NCBI RefSeq assembly: GCF_016427565.1
Contig: NZ_JAELXT010000009.1
Location: 91,235-155,234 of the forward strand
DNA: 64,000 nucleotides
Direction of reading: 5' to 3'
Source of the DNA: Microvirga splendida
GTDB taxonomy: Bacteria; Pseudomonadota; Alphaproteobacteria; Rhizobiales; Beijerinckiaceae
Under the pieces are notes generated by a model. It was not told the DNA's origin and did not search any database. It saw only the letters and a program-made list of their open reading frames with translations. Numbering within the stretch: position 1 is the stretch's first letter; every line of letters starts with the position of its first letter. This document shows, in pieces, positions 28,131 to 36,674 of this stretch. The position numbers and the translations under genes were made by a program.

Positions 28131-29137
28131 TGCGCGTGCTGATCGCTACCGATGCCTGGCGGCCCCAAATCAACGGAGTGGTGCGCTCCCTGGAATATAT
28201 GGCCGAGGAGGCGCCGCGCTTCGGCGCCGAGATCGTCTTTCTCACACCGGAGCGCTTCCGCTCCTTCCCGATGCCGACCTATCCGGAGATCCGTCTCTCG
28301 CTGACGCGACCGGGGATCATCGCCCGCATTCTCGACGAGGTGGAGCCCACCCACGTTCACATCGCGACCGAGGGGCCGATCGGTCTTGCCATGCGCCTTG
28401 CCTGCTCGCGGCAGGGGCGCGCCTTCACAACCAGCTACCACACCCGCTTTCCCGAATACGTTGCGGCCCGCACGCCGATCCCTGAATCCTGGTCCTACAG
28501 GGCGCTCCTGCGCTTTCATCGGAGCGCGCGCGCCATGATGGTCAGCACGCCCTCCCTCGAACGGGAGCTGACCGGGCGCGGCTTCAGGAACATCATGCGC
28601 TGGACCCGAGGCGTCGACACCGCCCTGTTCCGGCCGCGCAACGAGCGGGTGCTGGATGCGGCGGCGCCGGTCTTCCTCTATGTGGGGCGCGTCGCCGTGG
28701 AGAAGAACCTGGAGGCTTTCCTGCGGCTGGACCTTCCGGGCACCAAGGTCGTCGTCGGCGATGGCCCCTCACGCGCGGAACTGGAGGTGAAATATCCTGC
28801 GGCTCGCTTCCTCGGCCCGCTGACGGGCGAGGATCTCGCGCGGGTTTATGCCTCGGCGGACGTGTTCGTCTTCCCGAGCCTCACCGATACCTTCGGCATC
28901 GTCCTGCTCGAGGCGCTCGCCTCGGGCCTGCCGATTGCGGCCTTTCCGGTGACGGGCCCCTTGGACGTGATCGGATCCTCCGGATGCGGAGTCCTCAAGG
29001 AGAACTTAAGGGAGGCGGCCCTTGAGGCACTCGACATCTCCAAAGACAGGTGTCGCGCCTATGGCGAGACCTTCACCTGGCACGAGAGTGCCCGGCAGTT
29101 CTTTTCCAACATCGAGATCGCCCACGCGGGGCCGTAG
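28130..29137 (+). CDS. Glycosyltransferase family 4/1-type (GT-B fold)
   Basis: The protein has 335 residues. The N-terminal half has DAWRPQINGVVRSLEYMA and an acceptor-side TSYHTRFPEYVAAR. The C-terminal nucleotide-sugar half has VFLYVGRVAVEKNLEAFL and the SLTDTFGIVLLEALASGLPI motif (EX7E-type). It resembles alpha-mannosyltransferases that act on membrane lipids. The TGATG junction with the upstream phosphoesterase suggests that the two work together on an envelope glycolipid. The start at 28130 is set by that junction. Donor and acceptor are unknown. Confidence 0.88.
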   Translation: MRVLIATDAWRPQINGVVRSLEYMAEEAPRFGAEIVFLTPERFRSFPMPTYPEIRLSLTRPGIIARILDEVEPTHVHIATEGPIGLAMRLACSRQGRAFTTSYHTRFPEYVAARTPIPESWSYRALLRFHRSARAMMVSTPSLERELTGRGFRNIMRWTRGVDTALFRPRNERVLDAAAPVFLYVGRVAVEKNLEAFLRLDLPGTKVVVGDGPSRAELEVKYPAARFLGPLTGEDLARVYASADVFVFPSLTDTFGIVLLEALASGLPIAAFPVTGPLDVIGSSGCGVLKENLREAALEALDISKDRCRAYGETFTWHESARQFFSNIEIAHAGP

Positions 29138-29148
29138 CCGCCGCTACA

Positions 29149-29754
29149 TCAGGAGAGCAGGGTGGGGATGGAGGTGTCGGGCCTTCTCACCGTCGAAAGG
29201 GCCGGCTTCCAAGGAGACTTCCGTCCGCTCGACCTCGACCTTGTAGGGTCGATCATGTGCTGAATCCGGCCTTCGAGATAGTGGAGCGTCCCGACCATCT
29301 GCCGGATGCACTGTTCGGCGGCTTCCTGAAGCGCCGCCTCCGACAGGGCGGCCATGGGATCGGCCTGCTCGATTGCCGGGAAGGAACGCACCTCCTCCTT
29401 GGTCCGCCTGATGGCGGCGGCCATGTCCTCCAGGTACGCGTGGAGGGGAGCGACGGTGCTGGCGTCGAGGGGCCTGTCCTTCAGGCGCTCCAGGGCCTTG
29501 AGAACGGCCACCGTATCCGCGTTGCGGTTGCGCCTTGCATATTCCTTCAGGAACCAGCGGCCGCGGGCGGTCTCCATGACGGCGGCTTCGATGGTGTCGA
29601 AATCCAGGTCACCGAACGTGACGTCTGTCTCTTCATCGGGCATGGTGCCGGGATCCATCTGCGCCAGGGTCTGATTCCACTCTCCCAACAGATGGGTCCA
29701 AAGCGGGTGCGCGCTCAACCCCTCTAACGCTTTAGAGTGGTGGCCTTGCACCAT
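29149..29754 (-). CDS. Conserved hypothetical protein with ETARGRWFL motif
   Basis: This protein of about 201 residues starts at an ATG at 29754; the frame is open far upstream, but that part is antisense to the MFS gene. The only recognisable part is near residues 45-85, FDTIEAAVMETARGRWFLKE then YARRNRNADT, a motif I know from uncharacterised alphaproteobacterial proteins. A helical stretch with EEVRSFPAIEQADPM follows. No signal peptide or membrane helix is visible. Its 5' end lies head-to-head with the MFS gene, 48 bases apart. Function unknown. Confidence 0.7.
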   Translation of the reverse strand: MVQGHHSKALEGLSAHPLWTHLLGEWNQTLAQMDPGTMPDEETDVTFGDLDFDTIEAAVMETARGRWFLKEYARRNRNADTVAVLKALERLKDRPLDASTVAPLHAYLEDMAAAIRRTKEEVRSFPAIEQADPMAALSEAALQEAAEQCIRQMVGTLHYLEGRIQHMIDPTRSRSSGRKSPWKPALSTVRRPDTSIPTLLS

Positions 29755-29802
29755 ATTCTTGTTGATTTGAGCCGTTTTCGGCTCCGGAAGACCCTGCCCG
29801 CG

Positions 29803-30981
29803 ATGCGTCCCATCACTGCTCTCGAATTTCGGCTGGGCGCCCTTCAGGCCGCCAGCTTCACCAGCCATGGGATGTACCTGCCGTTCTTCCCGCTCTGGCT
29901 GCAGAGCAAGAACCTGTCCCCGACGCTGATCGGGTTCGTGGTGGCCATCCCCATCGTCGTGCGCATCCTGGCCACCGCGCCGCTCATGAGCCTTGCGGAT
30001 CGATCGCTGGGCGCGCGGCGGCTTCTGCTCATGAGCCATCTGGGCCAGCTGATCGGCTTTCCCCTGTTCCTGCTCAGCGACAGCAGCGTGGCGATCATCG
30101 CCCTCGTGGCTCTTGTGGCGGTCGCGCAGTCCTGCATCATTCCCGGCAACGACCTCGTCTCCACCAATGCGGTCCAGAAGCATCCCGGCCTGAACTATGG
30201 TCGGATCCGGGGTGCCGGCTCGGTGGCCTTCTTCATCACCAATATCGTGGGCGGCTATCTGGTCGGCGCATTCGGGGCGGACGTGGTGATCATCGCCCTG
30301 ACGCTCATCCCGGTTCTCGGCATCGTCGCGACCCTGATCGTGGTGCCGTACGACATTCCGGAAGCCTCGGTCCAGATCGAGCCTCAGACGGGCAAGGCCT
30401 CGCCCCGGCTCTCCACGCTTCTCTGGATCGTGCTGATCGCCGGCGCCATGACCCAGGGCAGTCATGGCGCCCTCAACGCCTTCGCCAGCATCTATTGGCG
30501 CTCCATCGGCTTTTCCGATGAGATCATCGGCTATTTCTGGGCCGCGGGCGTGATCACCGAAATCCTGGTTTTCATCTTCCTCGGCCGGGCGGTCGGGCGC
30601 GGATCGGGCGTGGGGCTCATCCTGATCGGGTCGGCCGCCGCGGCAATCCGCTTCACCATCATGGCGCTCCAGCCCGGCGTGGAGGTCATGTTCGTGCTCC
30701 AGGCCATGCACGCCCTGTCCTTCGCCGCCACCCATATCGGCACCATGGCGGCGCTGACGGCGCTCGCGCCGATGCAGGCGAGGGGCCGGGCGCAGGGCAT
30801 CTACGGGTCGCTGGCGGCCCTGACCACGGCCGCGTCCACCATGGTCAGCGGCTTGATCTACAGCGAGATGGGAGCAGGCGTGTTCGCCGCGATGGCACCC
30901 TTGGGCGCCATCGGGTTCCTTCTCATGCTGGTCGTCCGGATGCAGAAAAATCAGCCCCAGAGCGCAGGCTCCGGCGGATAG
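29803..30981 (+). CDS. MFS transporter (MFS_1-like / HcaT type)
   Basis: This 392-residue protein has twelve membrane helices and the start FRLGALQAASFTSHGMYLPF, typical of the PPP/HcaT-like major facilitator group. RIRGAGSVAFFITNIVGGYL in the fifth helix region and a central loop near residues 190-205 follow. It is likely a proton-driven importer of a small organic acid or other metabolite. I chose the ATG at 29803, since the 22 residues before it are polar and not family-like. Its last 31 bases overlap the 3' end of the epimerase gene on the other strand. Confidence 0.88.
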   Translation: MRPITALEFRLGALQAASFTSHGMYLPFFPLWLQSKNLSPTLIGFVVAIPIVVRILATAPLMSLADRSLGARRLLLMSHLGQLIGFPLFLLSDSSVAIIALVALVAVAQSCIIPGNDLVSTNAVQKHPGLNYGRIRGAGSVAFFITNIVGGYLVGAFGADVVIIALTLIPVLGIVATLIVVPYDIPEASVQIEPQTGKASPRLSTLLWIVLIAGAMTQGSHGALNAFASIYWRSIGFSDEIIGYFWAAGVITEILVFIFLGRAVGRGSGVGLILIGSAAAAIRFTIMALQPGVEVMFVLQAMHALSFAATHIGTMAALTALAPMQARGRAQGIYGSLAALTTAASTMVSGLIYSEMGAGVFAAMAPLGAIGFLLMLVVRMQKNQPQSAGSGG

Positions 30982-31934
30982 ACGATGCTGCCTTCGTAGC
31001 GCAGGCCGGGCTCCCGGTCCTTGGCCAGCAGGAGCGGGCCGTCGAGATCGACGAAGCGGGAGCGCGGCGCGAGCACCATGGCCGGCGCCATGGCAAGCGA
31101 GGTGCCGACCATGCAGCCGATCATGATGGAGAACCCCTTGGCCTCCGCCGCGTCGGCCAGGGCCAGGGCCTCGGTGAGGCCGCCTGTCTTGTCGAGCTTG
31201 ATGTTGACCAGATCGTAGAGGCCCACCAGCCGGTCCAGGCTCGCCCGGTCGTGCACGCTCTCATCCGCCAGGATCGGCACAGGACGCGAGATCCGGCTCA
31301 AATAGCCATCTTCCTTGGCGGGGAGCGGTTGCTCCACCAGGGCATAGCCTGCCTCCGCGCATGCCGTGAGGTGCTGTTCGATGTTGGCCTCGGTCCAGCC
31401 CTCGTTGGCATCGGCAATCAGGGTCGCCTGGGGAGCCGCACGGCGCACGGCCCTGATCCGCTCGATGTCGCCGTCGGGAGCCCCGAATTTCACCTTGAGG
31501 ATCGGCCGCTCGGATGCCTTCGCGGCGGCCTCGGCCATGCCTTCCGGCGTGTCGAGGCTGATCGTGTAGGCGGTGGTCACCGGCGGCCAGCGGGTGAGGC
31601 CCGCCGTCACATGGGCGCGGATGCCGGACAGCTTGGCATCGAGGTCCCAGAGGGCGCAGTCGACCGCGTTGCGGGCAGCACCGGCCGGCATAAGGCTCTG
31701 GAGCGCCTCGCGGGTCAGCCCGGCCTCGATCTGCGGCCGGATGGCCTCGATGGCGGCCGCCACGCCCTCGACCGTCTCGCCGTAGCGGGGATAGGGCACG
31801 CATTCGCCATGCCCGACGGCGGCGCCGTCCACGATCCTTGCGGTGACCACCACCGCCTCGGTGCGGGAGCCTCGGGCAATGGTGAACTTACCGGCGATGG
31901 GAAAACGGTCGATGGAAACGGTGAGCTGACGCAT
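30951..31934 (-). CDS. MLE-type enolase superfamily epimerase (dipeptide epimerase-like)
   Basis: This 327-residue protein has a capping domain (residues 1-110) plus a modified TIM barrel. Catalytic elements in order are the KxK motif LKVKFG, metal ligands in LIADANEGW (Asp), EQPLP (Glu) and ILADESVHD (Asp), and the second acid/base Lys in NIKLDKTGG. This set marks the muconate-lactonizing/L-Ala-D/L-Glu epimerase subgroup. The likely job is recycling of muropeptide-derived dipeptides, or a related N-acyl amino acid racemisation. It overlaps the MFS gene tail to tail by 31 bases. Confidence 0.88.
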   Translation of the reverse strand: MRQLTVSIDRFPIAGKFTIARGSRTEAVVVTARIVDGAAVGHGECVPYPRYGETVEGVAAAIEAIRPQIEAGLTREALQSLMPAGAARNAVDCALWDLDAKLSGIRAHVTAGLTRWPPVTTAYTISLDTPEGMAEAAAKASERPILKVKFGAPDGDIERIRAVRRAAPQATLIADANEGWTEANIEQHLTACAEAGYALVEQPLPAKEDGYLSRISRPVPILADESVHDRASLDRLVGLYDLVNIKLDKTGGLTEALALADAAEAKGFSIMIGCMVGTSLAMAPAMVLAPRSRFVDLDGPLLLAKDREPGLRYEGSIVYPPEPALWG

Positions 31935-32075
31935 TCTCGTGACTTCTCGTGATGACTCTTGGCTTCTCGTGATGAACTTCGGCTCGACTTGTGGCGCAAT
32001 GACACGCTATCACCAAGCGGAATCAACGCCGAAGGGACGATCGTGGCGCAGGGTACCCTGGCTCAAGGGCCGGAC

Positions 32076-33185
32076 ATGACAATCGAGCGCGCCGGGGGGC
32101 AGACGAGAATCCGTCTGTCGGGTCCCTGGACGGCGCCGTATGCCCAGCGCGTGGAAGCCCTTACCAGCGAGATCGAGGCGGAGGCCGACCACTTTCCGGT
32201 CCTGCTCGACCTCTCCGGCGTCGAGCGGCTCGACACCTTGGGCGCCTGGACTCTCGGCCGCACCCGACACGAGCTCTCGGCCAGGGGGCAGGCGGATTTC
32301 GCCAATGCCTCCCCGGAGCAGAAGATCCTCCTAGAGGAGGCCGCCTATCGCGACTTCCAGGGCGCACCGAAGCCCCGGCAGTCCCGCGCCATGGATTTCC
32401 TCGTCGATGTGGGCCAGAGCGTCGCCGGCGCCGGCAGGGATCTGGTCGGCGGGGTCGGCTTCCTGGGCGAGCTCATTGCAGGGTTCGCGCGTGTGGTCAT
32501 TCACCCCCGCCGCTTCCGGGGCACGGCGGTCGTCAACCAGCTGGAGCAGATTGCCTATCGCGGCGTGCCCATCATCGTGCTGATCTCGTTCCTGGTGGGC
32601 TGCATCGTCTCCCAGCAAGGCATCTTCCAGCTGATCAAGTTCGGCGCAACGCCCTTCGTCATCGACCTGATCGGCATCCTGGTCCTGCGGGAGCTCGGCG
32701 TGCTGCTCACCTCCATCATGGTCGCGGGCCGCTCCGGCTCCGCCTTTACGGCCGAGATCGGCTCCATGAAGATGCGGGAGGAGATCGATGCCCTCCGGGT
32801 CATGGGTCTCGACCCCATCGAGGTCCTGATCGTCCCGCGGATTCTCGCCCTCATCATCGGCCTGCCGCTCCTGACCTTCATCGCGTCCATCGCGGCCCTC
32901 GTGGGCGGCTGCCTGACCACCTGGGTCTATGGCGGCATCAGCCCCGACATCTTCCTCGACCGGCTCAGAGCTGCGGTGAGCCTGAACACCTTCCTGGTCG
33001 GCCTCATCAAGGCGCCCTTCATGGCGGTGGTCATCGGCATCATCGCGACCCTTGAGGGCATGGCTGTGGCCGGATCCGCCGAGTCCCTCGGCCGCCACGT
33101 GACATCCTCGGTGGTGAAGGCCATCTTCATGGTCATCGTGCTCGACGGCCTCTTCGCCATGTTCTTTGCAGCGATCAATTTCTGA
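32076..33185 (+). CDS. mlaE: MlaE-type lipid ABC transporter permease with N-terminal STAS domain
   Basis: The protein has 369 residues. Residues 1 to about 95 resemble a STAS domain (DMTIERAGGQTRIRLSGPW, FPVLLDLSGVERLDTLGAW). The rest is the MlaE permease, with QIAYRGVPIIVLISFLVGCI, RELGVLLTSIMVAGRSGSAF, and the MKMREEIDALRVMGLDPIEV coupling segment. In E. coli the STAS partner is the separate protein MlaB; here it is fused. The ATG at 32076 is preceded by AAGG, though a GTG at 32043 is possible. It is the first gene of a lipid-transport operon with mlaF, mlaD and a lipoprotein. Confidence 0.92.
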   Translation: MTIERAGGQTRIRLSGPWTAPYAQRVEALTSEIEAEADHFPVLLDLSGVERLDTLGAWTLGRTRHELSARGQADFANASPEQKILLEEAAYRDFQGAPKPRQSRAMDFLVDVGQSVAGAGRDLVGGVGFLGELIAGFARVVIHPRRFRGTAVVNQLEQIAYRGVPIIVLISFLVGCIVSQQGIFQLIKFGATPFVIDLIGILVLRELGVLLTSIMVAGRSGSAFTAEIGSMKMREEIDALRVMGLDPIEVLIVPRILALIIGLPLLTFIASIAALVGGCLTTWVYGGISPDIFLDRLRAAVSLNTFLVGLIKAPFMAVVIGIIATLEGMAVAGSAESLGRHVTSSVVKAIFMVIVLDGLFAMFFAAINF

Positions 33186-33186
33186 G

Positions 33187-33996
33187 ATGATGCTCGAGCG
33201 CCCCCACCCCGATCTGACGAAGAACCGCGAGGTGATCATCCGCGCCCGCGGCGTGGAGGTCGGCTTCGGGGAGCGGACCATCCTCAAGGAGCTCGATCTC
33301 GACGTCTATCGCGGCGAGATCCTCGGCTTCGTCGGAGGCTCCGGCCAGGGCAAGTCGGTCCTGACCCGCACCATCCTCGGGCTCGTCTCCAAGCGGGCCG
33401 GCACCATCGAGGTGCTGGGCCAGAACCTCGACGATCTGTCGCCTGACGAGCGCCGGCAGCTGGAGCGTCATTGGGGCGTGCTGTTCCAGCAGGGCGCGCT
33501 CTTCTCGGCGCTCACCGTCAAGCAGAACATCCAGGTGCCCATGCGCGAGTACCTGCGCCTGTCGGACCGGCTGCTCGACGAGCTGGCCATGCTCAAGATC
33601 GAGATGGTGGGCCTGAACCCGGATGCCGCCGACAAGCTGCCCTCCGAGCTGTCCGGCGGCATGATCAAGCGCGCGGCGCTGGCGCGGGCGCTGGCCCTCG
33701 ACCCGGAGATCGTCTTCCTGGACGAGCCGACCTCCGGCCTGGACCCCATCGGGGCCGGCGAGTTCGATGACCTGATTGCGACGTTACAGCGGACTTTAGG
33801 GCTGACCGTATTCATGGTAACCCATGATCTGGACAGTCTTTATTCGGTCTGCGACCGGATAGCGGCTTTGGGCGAGGGAAAGATCCTCGCGGAGGGTCCC
33901 ATCGAGGCGATGCTGGCCTCGGACCATCCGTGGCTTCGCTCTTATTTTCATGGGAAAAGGGCACGCGCGGTCATGGCCGGCGACGCTCAAGGGTAA
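33187..33996 (+). CDS. mlaF: MlaF-type ABC transporter ATP-binding protein
   Basis: The protein has 269 residues: Walker A GGSGQGKSVLTRT, signature LSGGMIKRAALARALA (LSGGM is typical of MlaF/Ttg2A) and Walker B IVFLDEPTSGLDPIGAG, then VTHDLDSL. It provides energy for phospholipid or related lipid movement between the membranes. The ATG at 33187 starts one base after the mlaE stop; an adjacent ATG at 33190 is equivalent. Its stop is two bases before mlaD. Confidence 0.93.
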   Translation: MMLERPHPDLTKNREVIIRARGVEVGFGERTILKELDLDVYRGEILGFVGGSGQGKSVLTRTILGLVSKRAGTIEVLGQNLDDLSPDERRQLERHWGVLFQQGALFSALTVKQNIQVPMREYLRLSDRLLDELAMLKIEMVGLNPDAADKLPSELSGGMIKRAALARALALDPEIVFLDEPTSGLDPIGAGEFDDLIATLQRTLGLTVFMVTHDLDSLYSVCDRIAALGEGKILAEGPIEAMLASDHPWLRSYFHGKRARAVMAGDAQG

Positions 33997-33998
33997 CG

Positions 33999-35576
33999 AT
34001 GGAAACGCGTGCAAACTACGCCTTGATCGGCCTCTTCACCCTGGCGGTGATCGCAGCCGCGTTCGGCTTCGTCTACTGGTTCTCCGGCGGCGAACGCGGT
34101 CAGGCCCGCCAGACCATCCGCATCGTGTTCTCCGGTTCGGTCTCGGGGCTTTCCCAGGGTTCGAGCGTGTCCTTCAACGGCCTGCGCGTCGGCGAGGTGT
34201 CGACCCTCGAGCTTCTGCCGGAGGATCCGCGCCGGGTCGTGGCCATCGCGTCCGTCAACAGCAGCACCCCGATCCGGGCCGACACCCGCGCCCGCCTGGA
34301 GTACCAGGGCCTCACCGGCGTCGCGAATGTGGGCTTGACCGGCGGCGAGCCGGGCGCGCCCCCGCTGGTCGCCGGGCCCGGCCAGCCCATGCCGACGATC
34401 TTCGCCGACCGCTCCGACTTCCAGGATCTCATCGAGAGCGCCCGCAACATCGCCCGCCGGGCCGATGACGTGCTGGAGCGGGTCGGACGGGTGGTCTCCG
34501 ACAACGAGGCCTCAATCAGCCGCACCATCCAGAACGTGGAGCGCTTCTCCCAGGCCCTGGGCGAGAACGCGGAAGGCATCGACCGCTTCCTGGCCCAGGT
34601 GGGGCAGGCGGCCGAGAAGGTCGGGCCTCTTGCCGAGAAGCTCGAGACCCTTGCCACCAACGTGGACGAGGTGGTGCGCGCGGTCGAGCCGCAGCGCGTG
34701 ACGCGCATCGTCGAGAACGTGGAAGGCTTCACCCAGGCCCTGGGCGAGAGCCGGCAGGCCGTCGAGAATACCCTGCGCAACGCCGACAGCCTCGTGGCGC
34801 GCCTCAACGAGACCGCGCCCAAGCTCGACAGTGCCGTGGGCGACATCGCGAACATCGCTGATGCCATCGACCCGGCCAAGATCGGCCGCACCGTCGACAA
34901 GGTCGAGGAGGTCGCCAACTCCATCGACGGGCAGCGCGTCTCGCGCATCGTCGAGAACACGGACAAATTCACCCAGGCCCTCGGGGAAAACCGTGAGGCG
35001 ATCAACAATGCCCTCCGGGATGCGGCGAGCCTCATCGCGCGTCTCAACGAGACCGCGCCCAAGCTGGACATGGCCGTCGGCGAGATCGCCGAACTCGCCC
35101 AGGCGGTCGATCCGGCCAAGGTCGGGCGCACGGTCGACAATATCGACACCTTCACCCAGACCCTGAGCCGTCGCAGTCCGGATGTGGACAAGGCGATCCA
35201 GGAGGCGCGCTCCATCACCGAGAAGCTCAATAAGTCAGCTGATCGGATCGACGGGATCCTGGCGGGAGCGGAGAAATTTCTCGGCTCGGCCTCCGGCGAG
35301 TCTGGCAAGGGCGCCTTCGACGAGATCCGCGCCGCCGCTGTTTCCGTTAGGGAACTTGCGCGGGATCTGAACCAGCGCACAGAGGGCATCAAGGGCGTGC
35401 TGTCCGGCGTGGGCCGCTTCACGGATTCGGGCTTGAAGGAGTACGAGGCCCTGGCGGTGGAGGGTCGTAAGACGCTCAACGACATCAGCCGGGCGGTCCG
35501 CAGCATCGAGCGTAATCCACAGCAGTTTCTTTTCGGTGGCCGTTCCAATCTCCCCGAGTACAATGGACGCCGCTAA
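33999..35576 (+). CDS. mlaD: MlaD/MCE-domain lipid-binding protein with helical repeats
   Basis: The protein has 525 residues. A single N-terminal membrane anchor (residues 7-27) precedes one MCE domain at residues about 38-118 (RIVFSGSVSGLSQGSSVSFN, GLTGVANVGLTGG). A long alpha-helical region runs to residue 515. It contains two near-identical 80-residue units, 232-311 and 312-391, plus weaker copies on each side. E. coli MlaD is about 180 residues, so the helical part is a large addition like that in Pqi/LetB-type or mycobacterial MCE proteins, where it can bridge the periplasm. Its stop lies nine bases before the lipoprotein gene. Confidence 0.92.
   Translation: METRANYALIGLFTLAVIAAAFGFVYWFSGGERGQARQTIRIVFSGSVSGLSQGSSVSFNGLRVGEVSTLELLPEDPRRVVAIASVNSSTPIRADTRARLEYQGLTGVANVGLTGGEPGAPPLVAGPGQPMPTIFADRSDFQDLIESARNIARRADDVLERVGRVVSDNEASISRTIQNVERFSQALGENAEGIDRFLAQVGQAAEKVGPLAEKLETLATNVDEVVRAVEPQRVTRIVENVEGFTQALGESRQAVENTLRNADSLVARLNETAPKLDSAVGDIANIADAIDPAKIGRTVDKVEEVANSIDGQRVSRIVENTDKFTQALGENREAINNALRDAASLIARLNETAPKLDMAVGEIAELAQAVDPAKVGRTVDNIDTFTQTLSRRSPDVDKAIQEARSITEKLNKSADRIDGILAGAEKFLGSASGESGKGAFDEIRAAAVSVRELARDLNQRTEGIKGVLSGVGRFTDSGLKEYEALAVEGRKTLNDISRAVRSIERNPQQFLFGGRSNLPEYNGRR
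34692..35171 (+). repeat. Two 240-bp tandem coding repeats inside mlaD
   Basis: Units 34692-34931 and 34932-35171 encode residues 232-311 and 312-391. Shared landmarks fall exactly 240 bases apart, for example RIVEN, FTQALGE, ARLNETAPKLD and DPAK-GRTVD. The nucleotide copies are still close (the ARLNETAPKLD codons are nearly identical), so the duplication is fairly recent or maintained by recombination. Confidence 0.85.
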
Positions 35577-35585
35577 GTAACCAGT

Positions 35586-36263
35586 ATGCGTGGATCCTCC
35601 GTGGTAACTCCCCAGACTGATCGAGCCTGCCTGCTCCGGCGTCTTGCTCCGGTGGCGCTTCTGGCTGCCCTGGCGGGTGCCTGCTCGTCGGCGCCGGCGC
35701 CGACGACCTTCGATCTCTCGGCGCCGACGACTTCCCGGATCCGTGGCGCGGCGGACGTTCAGGTTCTGGTGAGCGAGCCCGCGGCCCTCCAGCCTCTCTC
35801 GACCCAGCAGATCCTGGTGCGGGATGCGAGCGGAACCATATCGTTCATCGGCGGGGGGCAGTGGGCCGACAATCTGCCCAACCTGGTCCAGACGCGCCTG
35901 ATCAACACCTTCGAGAACGCCTCCCAGATCGGCCGCGTCGCCCGTCCCAGCAGCGGGGCGGTGGCGGACGTGCAGCTTGTCTCCGAGTTGCGCCGGTTCG
36001 AAATCGCCACCCCCGGCAACGAGGCCGTCGCGGAGATTGCGGTGAAGATCGTCAGCGACCGCGATGGCCGCATCGTCAGCGGCCGGATCTTCCGCACCAG
36101 CGTTCCGGCCGGCGCCGTCGACGCCGCGAGTGCGGCCCGCGCCCTCGACGAGGCACTCTCCACGGTCATGCTCGACATCGTCCGCTGGGTGAGCGGCAGC
36201 GCGCTGCCGCGCCGTGACGACCCGGGCACCGCTGCCGCCGGTGGAGACCGGGCGCCGGCTTAG
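35586..36263 (+). CDS. ABC transport auxiliary lipoprotein (PqiC/DUF330-like)
   Basis: The protein has 225 residues. A lipoprotein signal ends in the lipobox LAGAC with the acylated Cys at residue 33. The mature part has TFDLSAPTT, QVLVSEPAALQPLSTQQILV, YxxG-QWADNLPNLVQTRLI, and LVSELRRFEI, which match the ABC_trans_aux (PqiC-type) fold. It should be an outer-membrane-anchored partner of the MlaEFD-type complex encoded immediately upstream, receiving or releasing lipid at the outer membrane. The tail is rich in Asp/Gly/Ala. This is the last gene before the island. Confidence 0.88.
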   Translation: MRGSSVVTPQTDRACLLRRLAPVALLAALAGACSSAPAPTTFDLSAPTTSRIRGAADVQVLVSEPAALQPLSTQQILVRDASGTISFIGGGQWADNLPNLVQTRLINTFENASQIGRVARPSSGAVADVQLVSELRRFEIATPGNEAVAEIAVKIVSDRDGRIVSGRIFRTSVPAGAVDAASAARALDEALSTVMLDIVRWVSGSALPRRDDPGTAAAGGDRAPA

Positions 36264-36306
36264 AAGAGCCGGTTAACTTACCACGTATCTTTTAAACAGA
36301 ATCGTC

Positions 36307-36496
36307 AGACCCGGGCTTGTCCCGGGCATCCATGTCTTATGGCGCCGTGGTTCGAAGACGTGGATGGCCGCAACACGTGCGGCCATGGCGGAGAGGGTGT
36401 CATCCGCAAGTCAGGCGCAGCGAGGGAAGGGGATCCACTCGCACGCGCAGTGCTATGGATTCCCTTCCCCTCCGCTGCGCTCCGGCCGGGAATGAC
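36307..36496. repeat. Dispersed Rhizobiales-type intergenic repeat
   Basis: The region begins gacccgggcttgtcccgggc (a cccgggc-ttgt-cccgggc direct/inverted pair) and ends with tccggccgggaatgacac. Such left and right ends flank many intergenic repeats in Rhizobiales genomes. Between them is tggatggccgcaacacgtgcggcca, with its own hairpin (tggccgcaac-acgtgcggcca). I see no gene in 36264-36674 apart from this repeat and the signals listed next. Confidence 0.5.
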
Positions 36497-36559
36497 ACAG
36501 GGGTACCATAACAAAAACGCGGCCCGGAGTTATTCACCCCAACTCACCATACATAGTTT

Positions 36560-36575
36560 GAGGGTTGTCACCCTC
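36560..36575. promoter_or_regulatory. Inverted repeat near the left edge of the island
   Basis: gagggt-tgtc-accctc is a perfect 6-4-6 inverted repeat, extended weakly by flanking ttt/aaa. It sits ten bases before the terminator and about 100 bases before the first island gene. It may be a recombinase-binding or operator site at the element end. A weaker match (ctttgaggcttgttcc) appears at 45850-45865 beyond the last island gene. Confidence 0.3.
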
Positions 36576-36584
36576 TAAATTCCT

Positions 36585-36611
36585 AAAAGCCCCTCGGTCA
36601 GGGGCTTTTTT
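36585..36611 (+). terminator. Strong intrinsic terminator upstream of the island
   Basis: aaaagcccct-cggtc-aggggctttt is a ten-base perfect stem followed by T to 36611 and preceded by A-rich sequence, so it can work in both directions. It closes the mla operon transcript or insulates the island. Confidence 0.8.
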
Positions 36612-36612
36612 C

Positions 36613-36640
36613 TTGTCACGGCGATGGGAAGCTATACCAT
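36613..36640 (+). promoter_or_regulatory. Candidate sigma70-type promoter for the island genes
   Basis: TTGTCA (36613-36618) is followed after 16 bases by TACCAT (36635-36640), just downstream of the terminator and 35 bases before the first island start. The -10 match is weak, so this is a suggestion only. Confidence 0.25.
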
Positions 36641-36674
36641 AGGAACACATAACATGTATCGGGGGTAATCGGGA

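Noticed and set aside
29755..30735. Upstream extension of the minus-strand hypothetical gene through the MFS gene
   Set aside because: The extension is antisense to the MFS protein and low-complexity; the ATG at 29754 suffices.
34100..35563. 487-codon minus-strand open frame opposite mlaD
   Set aside because: Ser/Arg/Thr-rich shadow produced by the helical repeats of mlaD.
36307..36496. Possible att site in the repeat left of the island
   Set aside because: Its ends resemble ordinary dispersed Rhizobiales repeats, and I see no copy right of the island.
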